64,000 nt of DNA, taken from assembly GCA_030867875.1 (NCBI GenBank), contig JAOWCC010001501.1:28664792-28728791 (forward strand), in the 5' to 3' direction. This document shows positions 33,816 to 45,187 of the stretch, piece by piece; the stretch's first letter is position 1; the number at the start of each line of letters is the position of its first letter. The notes under the pieces are model-generated. The model saw only the letters and a program-made list of their open reading frames with translations. It did no database searches and was not told the origin of the DNA. The translations under genes and the position numbers were made by a program. The stretch comes from Actinernus sp. WN-2022 (lineage: Eukaryota; Cnidaria; Anthozoa; Actiniaria; Actinernidae).

Positions 33816-36800
33816 TAGCCTGCTTTCAGGCGGTAGATGGTGTTTTTTTCGCGCAAACGGATCATCGAAGCGGCCGCCATTCGCTATTATCGCACTTCGG
33901 CCATCTTGGATTGAAAGCGAGGCTTCCGGGTTGTCGGTTGCGTAGCGCTTACTATGTGCTCTGTTGTTGGTCGCGAGTTTGGATGAAAAAGCTACTTCAT
34001 CTCCACTTCTATAATTCCAATTGTACAAATAATAGCCAGAAAAGAAGATCTAGGGATTCTTTTCACATATTTGATTCCAATAAACAGCTCAGAAAGCGAT
34101 GGAGTTTGAAAATACGCGGAGATGTCGACCCACACTTCAGACTTCGATAAATATCCAGAGGTAGAGTGAGGGAAAAAAAACAAGTAATACTTCTTCGGTT
34201 AAAGTATCACAGGTTCCCTCACTGTACTCACAGCTAGCAGCGGTCTCTACAGGTAAAATAAGAAGAGAGAAACCTCACCTAGCAGGGCGAATGGAACATG
34301 TTAAGTCTACACGTGCACCTGTGAGCCACCCTCTATTATTATATTTTGATAATTTTTAATGCACATGGGACTATTTTCACGTTTTTCCCCGTTATTTTTC
34401 ATTTTACGAATAAGACTTGTGTACTTTGCACACCACTAATAATAAATTGGCACTAATTTTGAAAGTGTCATGACCATCATATTAAAGTTTTAATGTGTGA
34501 ATAATAATTGTTATGTAAAATATATTATATATCATATGTATTTGTACTGAATCAAAGGGAAATATTTTGGGAGGATTTATTAGAATGGTCATGGGTGTTA
34601 TGCAATGATATTTATCACTGTCAAATTTCTGGTATGAAATGAAGGTTTATTTATTAGTAAATATGGGATTGTCATGTGTGATTTTCTTAGTAATACCACG
34701 ATCACCTCCGCTTTCTTTGTTTGTTCAGGGACATTTAAACTCTAAATTCCCTCATCAGCATGGATACTTGTTCTAATTTTCTCTCGTTGACATGCAAGAA
34801 TGAAAATTAGAAGGGCATGCATGCTGATGAGGGTTATGGCAGGTCATTATAAAAATTAGTCCCTAGCAGAGTGCATGAATGCCTGTCAACCCTGTACCAG
34901 AACCTATTTTATGGCTCAAGAAAGGTCTTCTCTTCATTTGTCAAACCCACTTCTTCCATACATGTGAGATAATTATACTTAAAACCACAAACATGACATG
35001 ATTAAACTCTATGCGTGCTCCTGGAAATTTAGTCAGCCACATATTACATTTTATTTTCACATTTTACTTGACATTTTATTTATTCTTCACAAAATCAACA
35101 CACTTGCAGGGTCCAGTTCAACCAATGGTGCTCAATCAAGCATAACAAAACGTTTAAAAAAATCAACTATGGTAACTTTAGTTTAGGCAGAGAAAAACTC
35201 CTCTGAGATTAGTTTCATTAGTCAGTGATAATAGTATTACAAAGTAATAGCATGAAATTAGCTAGTGATTAAATTTCCCCTTGACCCTTGGGAGGATTTA
35301 TGCAAATTCTCCCTAATCCCCCTCAGCCATAAATCCTCCCTCCGCTCTCGGGGGAAATTTGATAACTAATTTACCGTATGCCATGCCATTACTTATAATA
35401 ATAATATTTTGGAGTTTGGACTGATTTTACTTACCAGTAGCCTGACTGTTAGGTCTATTTGATTTTATTAAACTTAAAAAAAGGGTTAAAAAGGTTAAAA
35501 AATCTGCTCTATCTGTGAATAAATTCAAATTAAGCTATCCTCCATAATTTCTGTGGCTTGGCTTGGGAAAGAAATAATATTAATTATAATAAATTGATAA
35601 AAAGGATGTAAATGATGCTGGAGTACCCATCCAGCTAGCAGCTACATGTAGGTTATAAAAAAACATAGTTTCATCATTGCATTATGATTATGGCAGAAGA
35701 AAATATATTGTACAAAATGTTGTAATATACCAAAACAGACAACTGAGACAGTGGCAGTATTTATTAACATAGTATAAATTATTATTACAATATATTTTAA
35801 TATGTTACAATTTATTTACATGATTGAAATAAAATATTAATAGTGATACAAAAGCTGGATCGATGGTATATTGTTAGTATGGCTGCTCCCCTAAAGCATG
35901 AGATAGTTACTACCAAGACATACAAGGCCCTAACCCATTGGCTATATCCAGCCTGATGATAATTTTACAGTATTGCTCAACTAAAAGTAGGCTGTACCCT
36001 GCCAGACTCCAACCTGATCAGCTGATTCTGATCAGGTGATTTAAAAACAATTAGGTAGTCATTGTTGCAATTTTTATTGCCATTATTAGCACTATCATCA
36101 ACATCAATATTGTTTAGCATTAATACCATCACCAGAACCATTTCCATTGTCACTATCATCATTGTACATGGTCAAATGACCCATATCTCAGTTTCTCTAC
36201 AGGTAATTTTGGTCAATTTCCAAGTAGCCATTTGTTAATAATGGCCCAACATTGCAAGTCAGTAATACTGTCATTATCATCATCTTAACATACACTACCT
36301 GGTATACATATGATATATGTATCAGGAGCCATATTATGTATATATCATATAGTTACAGTACCAATGCAATGTTATCAGCCATCCATGCAAGTGAACCATT
36401 TTCGTTCATTGATAATACATTTTCTCTGAAATCCTCACACAAACCTTCTAAAAACCTAACCCAAAATTTGCCAAAAGCCCTAACCATTTCCAACCCAAAT
36501 CGTTCCTAGAACGAGTACACCCAAGCTATAAAATTATGAAGGATTTTTCACAGGTTTTCAAGTGATCATTTGAAGTGGCAGGGTATACTGCAGTGAGGAA
36601 CTTTCTCTCTTGTTTTTTACGTATAGAAAATGGACTTCTGCTATCTGTTAGTCTGGGGGAACCTGTCACACTTATTTAAGCGAAGAAGTATTTTATAATC
36701 AGCTGTTTTTTACTCACTGGATATTTTATCGATGTCTGAAGTATGGGTCGACATCTCCGCGTATTTTCAAACTCCATCGCTTTTAGAGCTGTTCATTGGA

Positions 36801-37127
36801 ATCAAATATGTGAAAAGAATCCCTAGATCTTCTTTTCTGACTATTATTTGTACAATTGGAATTACAGAAGTGGAGATGAAATAGATTTGTCATCCAAACT
36901 CGCGCGACCAACAACAGAGCAAAATAGTAAGCGCTACGTAACCGACAACCCGGAAGCCTCGCTTTCAATCCAAGATGGCCGAAGTGCGATAATAGCGAAT
37001 GATTGAGACCTGAGATCATTGAATGACAAATGGAGGGGGGAGGGGGTGGGGGAGAATTCGATCCCAGGTCTCAATCACGCTCGGCCAATATGGCGGCCGC
37101 TTCGATCTACCGCCTGAAAGTAGGCTA
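33816..37127. mobile_element. Long inverted-repeat element E3 (TAGCCTG termini)
   Basis: The left end TAGCCTGCTTTCAGGCGGTA is mirrored at 37127, and arms of ~470-540 bases match (33816-34285 with 36590-37127). The right arm has an extra ~100-base piece with a G-run near 37030-37070. The nine flanking bases are GAACCTTAC and GGACATTAC, seven of nine identical, fitting a decayed 9-bp duplication. The 2.3-kb centre is AT-rich, with no frame over 85 codons. The TAGCCTG start links it to E1 and E2. Confidence 0.75.
34290..36589. other. Centre of E3: AT-rich, two small foldbacks, no gene
   Basis: Foldback 1 lies at 34749-34834 (ccctcatcagcatg returning inverted, with an inner ctaattttc pair). Foldback 2 lies at about 35240-35400 (arms 'gattaaatttcccc' and 'ggggaaatttgataac', extended outward by 'aatagcatg' and 'catgccatta'). 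Otherwise short frames only. Confidence 0.5.
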
Positions 37128-37138
37128 GGACATTACAG

Positions 37139-37510
37139 ACTGCGCCATAAAACTCCTTTTGTTAACTATGAATAATTTGCGACTTAGAATATTTCCCGAG
37201 CACCCGAAGCGGCACTTATATATTTTACAAGTAATTGGGGAGCCTCTAACTTGAACAAAAATTACATTGCGCTGAGGGTAGGAATTGAACTCAGGAAGAT
37301 AAGATTTATAGAACGGCTGACACACCCCTACCCAAACCCTAACTGCGTCATAAAACTCCCTTTGTTAACTATGGATAATTTGCGACTTAGAGTATTTTCC
37401 GAGCACCCGAAGCGACACTTAATTTTACAAGTAATTGGGGACTGCCTCTAACTTCAACAAAAATTACATTGCGCTGATCATATGAGGGAAGGAATTGAAC
37501 TCAGGAATTG
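37139..37510. repeat. Tandem duplication, period ~203 bp, 2 copies
   Basis: 'ctgcgccataaaactcc' at 37139 and 'ctgcgtcataaaactcc' at 37342 start two ~165-base copies sharing 'gagcacccgaagcg' and 'acaagtaattgggga'. They end in tRNA-like 'ggaattgaactcagga' words. The minus strand of 37480-37540 reads TGGTCTAGCGGTTAG then GGTTCAATTCC, a tRNA-derived head with shortened spacing. Confidence 0.7.
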
Positions 37511-38354
37511 AACCCTAACCGCTAGACCATGAGTGAATTCGCTTGCTGGCAATCGTTTGTTATTCTTTCCGTACTTATCAACTAATGATGAGTAGGTGCA
37601 CAAGTTATAGTATTATATTATTCAATACACTATAATCGGCAATACGACAACTCGCCGAGCGCGCGAGGGCATGGTCTCCAGGGAATGGGTTTTACACCGA
37701 GGTTTCCTGACATCAAATAATCGCGCTGAAACAGGGAGATATCTGCTCGACGTTTCGAAGTGATCCCATGCAGTCACACAATGTTACGACAATTAGGAAT
37801 ACTCATTCCGCTGATAAACGCGTAATGAGCCTTTAGAGGAATTGAACGCAAAGATTGTAGAAGAAGGTAACGACGGAACTATTTCTGTCCGCAATGGACT
37901 TAAACTAAAACCGGCGTCCAGTTAACTCACGCCGCAAATCGCGAAGCACTTTGAAATAGACAGTTTCCCCGTCAGGGTAGCGTGCTCACGGAAGTCCCGA
38001 CAGAAAAACAAGAACCGGCATAAAGTAAGTATATGTAAGGCAGTGTAAAACATCTTGGTATAATGAGAATGTAGAGGGTATTAAGACAAGTGTTTACAAG
38101 TCAAGTTGACATCGACTACAGCAATGATATTTATGTAATCGACAAAGAAATGAGCTTTAAACCTCACCGCCGTCGGGAGTATGGAAGTTTTCCATACAGA
38201 ATCAAATGAAACATCATCGAGTGAATCAGCCGATGAAACCCAACGTAAGCAGGAAACTGGTACAGAAACCACCACGTCGCGATTCGATAGAAAAAGAAAA
38301 GAAAGTAGGAGGGCATCGCTCGCTAGCCATTGTCCCTGCTGCACTACCAAGTAA
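37511..38354. other. Unassigned region with one possible exon end
   Basis: A strong donor-like 'cataaagtaagtatatg' occurs at about 38020-38036, preceded by an open stretch from ~37930 (including HFEIDSFPVRVACSRKS). A 58-codon frame starts at the ATG at 38180 and ends at a TAA inside the 9-bp target of the next MITE; it is Ser/Thr/Glu-rich, then Arg/Lys-rich. I recognise neither, and neither is supported beyond being open. Confidence 0.25.
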
Positions 38355-38705
38355 CACACCGCGGCAAAACGGTATGCTCCGCTGGCCAAAAGAACGAAGG
38401 CTCTGCTATCAAATACAAATTACCGAGGGTTTCAACTTTTTTAGTAAATAATTTTATAACTTAATAAACTCACAGTGAATTACAAATTAAGAAAACTTCA
38501 ACCTGTTAAAGTATAAGGCTTAGCTTTTAAGTAGTTTTCTTATTTTTTGACAAAACAGTTCACAAATGGATGCTTTTAAGCAGAAATTTTAAAATCACGG
38601 GTATGTGCCTGTTGTTTCATTTCAGTTTTCGCGGGAAACCTGGGGCGGCCGCGCGCCGACAAGAAATAGCAAATACGCATGCGCGTAACGTTTTGCCGCG
38701 GTGTG
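38355..38705. mobile_element. 351-bp MITE, CACACCGCGGCAAAACG ends, 9-bp target duplication (copy 2)
   Basis: ACCAAGTAA is duplicated exactly (38346-38354 and 38706-38714). Sequence and length match copy 1 at 27946-28294 in inverse orientation along the whole element. Two dated, bounded copies make this a well-defined family. Confidence 0.93.
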
Positions 38706-38714
38706 ACCAAGTAA

Positions 38715-39799
38715 TGGCTTATGCGCTCCATCTATGTGTCTGTCTTACTATTTATTTATTACTAGTATACCTAACAGGTAGCGAATGCTGCTCCGCTCAG
38801 TTAAGGAAGTGTATTAGAAGAGAACCTACAGTAGCACTTTGGCAGGAAAGAGATTACTGGTTGATAAAAATGCCAAGGTGTTAGATGAATATATTTTGTA
38901 GTTTTAGGGCTATCGTGCGACTGAATCCTGTTTGAGCTGTGGTGTGTATTTCAAAAGTTGTCGCGATATATTCATTTTGTCTCGACATGCATTCTCCCGG
39001 TAAATTCCCTGAGCCTACCAATTCCCAACATTTTCTTAAGATTCCCGGCACAACGACAAACTGCTGTTCTCCCTGGTGAAGTTTAAACACCGGAAATCAA
39101 CTGTAATTGAGAATGTAATTGTAAATGTTAATTGTATTTTGAACAGCCAATAGAAGAAGAAAAGTATTTGCTGCTCACCATCTTGATAACAGGAGAGATC
39201 GTGCTCTTTGGAAACTGATAGTTCACACAGAGTTAGAAAGAGTTCGCCTGCACTTCAACAAATTCATGATTACACAAGGTCGCATACACAGAAATGCATT
39301 AAAAAACGGTTGAATGTGGTTAGCTCCAACAATGCAGATTCCACCTCGTGTAATGTCACGTGACGATCAGATCCGTGCATATCAGTGTGGTAAAAAAAGA
39401 CAATAGAAGTGATACATTGTGGTAAAAAAAGAAATCGAGATTTGGACCCGCTTACAGATTAGAACTGCTGCCTTGCTCGCTCGCTTCAGGCTCGCTCGCT
39501 CGCTGCGGCAGCAATCACCGTTTCCACGTAATTACGTACGCTAATTGCGTAAAATAGAAATGAACTGATACAGAAACCAAAACGGGTACTCCGAGATACT
39601 GAATTACGTTTCCTGGGCAGAACATTGAAATGCGACTAACCGTTGATCCGTATATCCGGCTGTTGGGATGTGTCTAGCTGGTTTAGCAGTTCATGTGGAC
39701 ATTGCAAGATGTTGTGTGACTGTGTGACTTCGGAATTAGTGATATCTTTGCGGCGGTGTTTATGTACGGCCGTATAGAACAGTATAACACTGAGGTCAT
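38715..39799. other. Unassigned region
   Basis: A frame at 38714-38884 (56 codons) begins with a hydrophobic, signal-like stretch (MAYALHLCVCLTIYLLLVYL), but nothing else supports a gene. At 39360-39440 the word 'gtggtaaaaaaaga' occurs twice. At 39478-39515 there is a 'cgctcgctcgctt' simple repeat. No protein family was recognised. Confidence 0.3.
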
Positions 39800-39803
39800 A
39801 TTT

Positions 39804-40042
39804 ACACCATACCGGATAGGTTTTGTGCCGGCACGAAAACTGTAACGGATAGACCTCCTGTTAACACATGAAGCGATTTGTTCGGCGTGATTTTTATTCC
39901 GGAGCGATGTTGCACCGGTCCGGTCTTGAAAGTGATTTACTTTGCAGCGGTTAGGTTTTTGTGCCGCTTCGCTCCTGCCGGTAAACACTATAGCTGATAT
40001 TTTTTGTGTCGACACTGATACAAAACCTACCCGGTATGGTGG
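39804..40042. mobile_element. Short MITE with CACCATACCGGRTAGGTTTTGT ends
   Basis: The ends CACCATACCGG and TAGGTTTTGT are inverted at 39804-39828 and about 40018-40042, with one difference in ~22 bases. The ~190-base centre contains 'gtgccggcacg' and other G/C-rich short palindromes. The target duplication is unclear. Confidence 0.65.
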
Positions 40043-40484
40043 CATGGCCCGATTGAGTGTCGAAATTTTTCTCTTCTACCCTTACCACAAATCTTGAATG
40101 AGTAAATGTAACCAAACAAAAAAACAAAAAAACTTTATATTGATAGCAGAACTTAAAAACAAGAAATGAAAATGAAAAAAAAACACCTTTGACCCTTCCC
40201 TTGTTAGAAAAAGTTTTGGCTCTCCCAAAATGTTCCATTTTTGTTTAATTACCCTCTCCTCTCAAGCCCAAGCCCACCCCCTGATAAAAAAACATACCTT
40301 CCCAATACGCAACCACGACGGCAACGTCTAGGATGACGGCGCAAAAAAATATTCTAGAGTTTATTACAAAATGCAATAGGTGCACGTAAAAATATATGTT
40401 GTGTGCAAAATCACAACGCAAAAATCCCAAGTTGTACCAGTAGAAACAGGACGTTTCGGTATAAAAGGTGATGAGTGACCTTAA

Positions 40485-40540
40485 GTTATCACTCAGTGAC
40501 CTGACTCAGTGATCTGACTCAGTGATCTGACTCACTCAGT
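40485..40540. repeat. Short tandem repeat of TGATCTGACTCAG
   Basis: About four copies of a 13-base word, with the variant TGACCTGACTCAG, in a row. Confidence 0.8.
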
Positions 40541-40649
40541 TATGTCATAGTTAATAGAGAGAAATGGTTATGAAACCACAGTTTTAGCGTAAAATAATAT
40601 AGGCGGTCCAAGTCGCGCTTTTCATGTTATATTTTTACATTTTTTTTAG

Positions 40650-40736
40650 AAGGGGCTTCGGAAAAAAAAAACCGGCTGAAATCAGCTTAAAACCCAACAA
40701 GAAGAGAAACACGACAGAAGGCATCACAGTGGCAAG
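40650..40736 (+). other. Possible 87-nt exon with strong splice borders
   Basis: A T-rich acceptor ends in AG at 40649. The 87 bases between are open in one frame (starting RGFGKKKPAEIS after one base), and the donor is GCAAG|GTAAGT. Both borders would be phase 2 and the length is a multiple of three. The encoded piece is Lys/Arg-rich and unrecognised, and no partner exon was identified. Confidence 0.25.
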
Positions 40737-40784
40737 GTAAGTCATTTTTTTCAAATATTTTACAGTATTTCTGGCTAGTAAACG

Positions 40785-40875
40785 GAGTTCGCTACGCTCC
40801 CGATACAAACCCTTATATTTTCGTAACTTGAGCTCTCTATGCTCCCATACAAACCCTTATATTTTCGTAACTTGA
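40785..40875. repeat. Tandem duplication, ~43 bp, 2 copies
   Basis: 'tacaaacccttatattttcg' then 'taacttgagct' occurs twice, each preceded by a 'ctcyctacgctccc'-like piece. Confidence 0.75.
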
Positions 40876-42740
40876 GCTTGGGCTGCCTGTGGTCAATGCT
40901 GCATGGGAGGCGCGCATAACGACAGTTCATCAATTAATAATTCTCTCAAGAACACAATACTCGGTGGGACTTCAAAGGGAATTGAAAATATTGAACCCAT
41001 TTCGCGGAAAGGTTCCATATAAATCCAATGGCAAACTCGAGGAATTTCAAACGTCTAAAGTATGGTTTATTGGCATCACTAGCGCAGGTCTGTACACTAA
41101 AATATATGTTCATTATTAGATTAAAGTTGTTTAATTCAATTGGAAACTTAGATTAGATTAGAAGGTTCAGATTGTAAATAGTGTAAGACATCATATATTT
41201 AGGCTCTGGTATAAAGGCAGAGTGTAGGCTTAAGTACGTAATAAGCCGTTTGTCAAACAGAATTTAACCCTAAGTACGTACTAGTTACGGGTAGTTAGAA
41301 CGGAATGTTAACGATGGAAAATGGCGTATGGTTATAACACTTTTCTTTCAGTTTACACAACACGCATTTTGGGTCCAGCACTCCGAATTTGGGCGGCACA
41401 GCTCTCCAAACAGGTGGGCCGAGACTGCCTTTTCACAGGGTCTCAGAACCCTAGATGCCATTTACACGACAACAATTAGGGGTTATAGGTGCCGATAATG
41501 TTGGGCACTCGTGCCTACAATTCGGAGTGCCGTAAATCTCGGATTAGTCATCGATGCCATTCAATCATCTATGCTACTCTGTTCCCACTGAATTCTAAAG
41601 AGGTTGAAAAACATGACAGGATAGATATGAATTCACAGTCTGGGCGTTGCATCAATACATGCACCTACACATATGTGCATACACTTAAGCTTGACTATTT
41701 TATTACACTTTGCCCCCCAGCCACGTCTGCAGGCTGCTTGGGCTCTACAAGTTTGTCCTCTGTGCGTACAAAGTTTAGCTTTGTCCCTTATTGAATCGAA
41801 TGCTTTCATGGTATTTCGCAACTCAACTGAAGTTTTTAATGCAAGAATAAGTTTCAAGTGGGCTTCTGATACTCATTAATCAATTCATGTTCAGTTCTAA
41901 GTGTGTAGTATTATCTGACTCGCCAGCTTGGGGCAGACGTATCTAAGGCGAATTACTGTATTTTTGAACAATTTTCCTAGCAAAAGCAAAACTTACGTCG
42001 CTAAATGATTTTAATAATGGTTTCATCCGAGAAAAACCTGCTTTACGAAAGTACTCACTGACAGAAAAAAAAAACATTGAGAGAGTGAATAAATATTGTT
42101 TTCGCTAAACATGTTGACCAAGTCAAGCCAAATGCAAATCAGTTATGAATAATTTATAGACCTAATTATTTTTACTGTAAAATATCACCTGGAGAAGTTG
42201 TGTTATCCGCTAACTAGTATATACTCTCCGTCGCTCACAACGCATAAATTAACACCCGGATCTTGCTACGGAATGAGTCCTCTAACATTGGTAGTTACAA
42301 ATGTTATGAAGTTCATTATAGTTTTCTTGTTCACATTGTTGAGTATCTGCTTGAACACAGTTTGACCCCTCGACAAACAGGCACCTATTGGAACGAAAAG
42401 TTGTCAAACGACGAACGGCAAATGATATTCCCAAACTTGATGTCCGGAAAATGCGTTTGTTTGGGTTGTTACAAACTTTAAGACGAAGATTAGTCAATCA
42501 CATGCACCTTAGATTATATCCGTTCAGCATACCGTGATGATCGCAATTTATTTCGGTCTGGGAATGCCCAAATTTCAGTCGAAAAATCAGGAAATGGAGG
42601 TGGTAGTTTAACTTTGCCTCGCGGCTGATGGCAAATATTTTGTCCAAATAACCAGAGTTCACCAAATTGTGATCTGTCACTGAGAGATACTGACAATGTG
42701 CTGGGTCAAAGGGTGGATTTAACAAATTTACGATAGTCAG
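40876..42740. other. Unassigned region
   Basis: Only short frames. On the minus strand, 41820-41690 has an acceptor-like 'aaaaacttcag' followed by an open Cys-rich stretch (CTHRGQTCRAQAACRRGWG), but there is no second border or recognised family. 'gcactccgaatt' at ~41381 returns inverted at ~41519 ('aattcggagtgc'). Confidence 0.25.
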
Positions 42741-42899
42741 TACCGTACCGTTGTATGTCCTCTTATTTACCACGTGTGGCGTCATCGCATGGTCGACATT
42801 ATTGTGTATTCCACGAGGCACTAGCCGAGTCAATCCACAACAAATTTTAATCATGAGATGACGAAACACATGGTAAATAAGAGGACATACAACGGTAAA
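42741..42899. mobile_element. Short foldback, TACCGTTGTATGTCC ends
   Basis: The end TACCGTTGTATGTCC continues as TCTTATTTACCA and returns inverted at 42873-42899. A third partial copy of the end ('ggtatgtccttttatttcc') lies at 43168-43187, so a larger foldback covering 42741-43187 is also possible. Confidence 0.65.
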
Positions 42900-42979
42900 G
42901 TATCGTGAATTTGTTTTTTACAAAAACAAACGAAAAATAGTCAAGCGGAAGGGCCTTGAAAACGAGGAAAATTGTTAGC

Positions 42980-43110
42980 CGGCGTAGCAGTCGGTGTTTT
43001 TTTCGGAAGATCGAAAAAAACCGCGTGAGAATGGGGCGAAACGAAAAAGGGAATCGCCGCGTTTTTTTTTCTCGATCTTCCGAAAAAAAAACACTGAAAC
43101 GATTGCTACG
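42980..43110. repeat. Foldback hairpin with TCGGAAGATCGAAAAA arms
   Basis: 'ttTCGGAAGATCGaaaaa' then 'accgcg' at ~43008-43024 pairs with 'cgcg', a T-run and 'TCGATCTTCCGAaaaa' at ~43059-43090; loop ~35 bases. Flanking 'gtagcag' and 'gctacgc' words extend the pairing imperfectly. Confidence 0.7.
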
Positions 43111-43232
43111 CAGCTAGGGAAAGCGCTATCACGCAATCGGTGGCGCGAGCGATGACGCAGTCCGTGGTATGTCCTTTTATTTCCAATAACAATCAGCCAA
43201 TCAGAATACGAGAAACTGAGCCTGAGTTGTTG

Positions 43233-43347
43233 TATAAAACGCTATCAACCGGATAAAGTGTTTTACTTAACCTAACTAGCTTATTTTATCCACTGGATAG
43301 GGATTTATCCGATGGATAGCGTTATCCACCCTTTGAGCATCCAGGTG
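43233..43347. mobile_element. Short MITE, TTATCCACCCTTTGA family (copy 2)
   Basis: It contains 'aactagcttattttatccac', 'ggatagggatttatcc' and closes with 'gttatccaccctttgagcat'. It shows the uninterrupted form of the stretch split at 47096-47246 in copy 3. Confidence 0.65.
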
Positions 43348-43948
43348 TTCAGTTTAGTGCATTTGGCTAACGTATCCATCTGTAGACGTTTCCATTTCTC
43401 ATTCAAATGAGTTTGGTAGCACCCTAACAAATTCAAAAAGAAATGTGTCCACTACTTCCAATTAAATATCGAATGTCTTCAATGTTTTAACCCTAAAGTA
43501 TTTCTAGTGAACACATATTACTGACTAATTGACTTATTTAAAAAAAAAATATGTTTTCAGTACCAAAGAATTTAGCGGCTGCGCACTCCACTCCAAAGTT
43601 CCTTTTCCTCGTACGATTAGGAAGCCAGGTGTAAATAATTCTGACTGGAAAGATGTTAAAAGCTTGAATTCGGAGCCATTTCTATCGACCAATATGGCAT
43701 TGCCATAGACGTGCTTGTTTTGTCTATTCACATCGAAATTAGAGCTGGTTCTAGTTTAGTGACAGCCATTCTCTGTTTCTTGGTTATTAACATCAGTGAA
43801 GTTAACAGAATCGCTATTAAATAATATTCCCAAGGGCGAACTCAGTGTTGGGTAATTATGAATTATGACCGGTTGTTGACCGGTTTCAGTGCATAATTTA
43901 TCTAACAGCAAGAGGGTGTGATTGCACTGGATGTTAGCAGAGTTTTAA

Positions 43949-45183
43949 GGACGGTGCCTACTATTGTCAGCGCGCACGCCGTTCTGCGCATCTTGCGTCC
44001 CGCGGGTCATCCCGCGAGACAGGCCATTTGCAGAACTATTTTGAAAAAGCTGTGTTAATTGTGTAATTTGACAGACAGAAAGATGAAGGATTTTAAAATA
44101 CGGTCGAAAGATATGCTTGAGAAATGAACGATTTGAGAAATCTTTAAATCAGTTCCACTACACGGCCACGAAAGACAATTTTCAGCTGAAATGGTATTCA
44201 AAGAGCCGACCATATCAATGATTTATCGTGGGAAGATGGTCGAAGAATCGTAGATTTAGGAGATTTACCCGACCAATTGAATGGAGGTTGTTTGGACTGC
44301 CATGAATCGCTGCTGTCTTTTCGCCCAGCGCCTTGTGCTGTAGGCCTGTCGATGCTTTCGAGTTTCGTCAGTTTCTCCAAACATGGACTCGGCCGAGTAT
44401 AAACAATGTGTGAATACGGTAAAATAAGCTTTGTGAAAACGGGTAAACTTCTTGGAAATCCAAAGAAGAATGAAGAAGTAAGGACTGTATGGGGTTTGAG
44501 CACAAAGGAAGCAGTAACAGGTTTGATTTTCAATGAAGAAAGTCGAACGGACGGGACTGACTCGTTTCCCCACCGCCATCTTGAAAATCTCCCAGAATGC
44601 AATAAAAGAAACCAATTTTCAGACTTACTAGGCAGGTCTTGGTAAAAAATGTCAATTTTTGAAAATAAAATTAGCGATAAAGAGGCCTAACCGTCCACAT
44701 AACTTTTTAAAACGCGTGGATACCCCCATTTTTTCTTTTTGTAATCTATAATATAGAAGCTAAACAACGTTTACGTATATTTGTTCTCTTTATAAAATTG
44801 AAACTTGATGTCCATTTCAGCAAAAAATATATGTCTGTTCATGGTCACTAATGAGGCTTACAAAGCAAAATTTGTACAAACAATTATAATCATTGTAAGA
44901 TAAATAGTTTGATTGGCATCCTTTGTGAAGAACGCTATGTCTAACGTTTTTTGCTCTAATATTTTGCGCAATAACCCAAAATATTAATCGAATTAAATAA
45001 TATTTCTAGGACAAAGAAAAATGCTAAGTCAGCACTTTTTTCGATTTTCATCCTTAATTATCTCTCTTAAACGTATGGGTACCCCATAATTTTTTTTCTG
45101 ATTTCAAAAGCTCCTTAGGGGGTTCAAACAATCCTTATAGATTTTTAGAAAACAAATTGGTTTGCAATTAGTAGGCACCGTCC
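43949..45183. mobile_element. TTAA-target element carrying a Mutator-like coding fragment
   Basis: TTAA lies at both ends (43945-43948 and 45184-45187), with inverted ends GGACGGTGCCTACTA (right side 'tagtaggcaccgtcc'). It is 1,235 bases long. Beyond the ends there is no long arm similarity. It encloses the broken frame at 44190-44645, which is not a piggyBac-type transposase. This is a third independent TTAA-target family in the window, with ends unlike the other two. Confidence 0.85.
44190..44645 (+). pseudogene. Fragment of a Mutator-like (PF20700-type) protein with one in-frame stop
   Basis: The frame reads 'WEDGRRIVDLGDLPDQL', then a C-x2-C pair ('CLDC'), a Leu/Ser-rich part with 'CAVGLSML', a TAA at 44400-44402, and in the same frame 'CEYGKISFVKTGKLLGN' and 'STKEAVTGLI'. 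From memory of family patterns, this order (GRRI-x-L, CxxC, G-L-x-x-L, Cys, TGK, NTK-A) resembles the N-terminal part of the Mutator-like transposase domain common in cnidarian and arthropod genomes; I could not check it by search. The catalytic part is missing. It may be captured gene material or the remains of the element's own gene. Confidence 0.5.
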
Positions 45184-45187
45184 TTAA

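Noticed and set aside
38570..38884. 104-codon + strand frame crossing the 9-bp-duplication MITE
   Set aside because: Its first 48 codons come from the MITE. The remaining 56 codons have a hydrophobic start but no other support.
41633..41857. Cys-rich minus-strand exon
   Set aside because: There is an acceptor-like site and an open Cys-rich run, but no donor, partner exon or family match.
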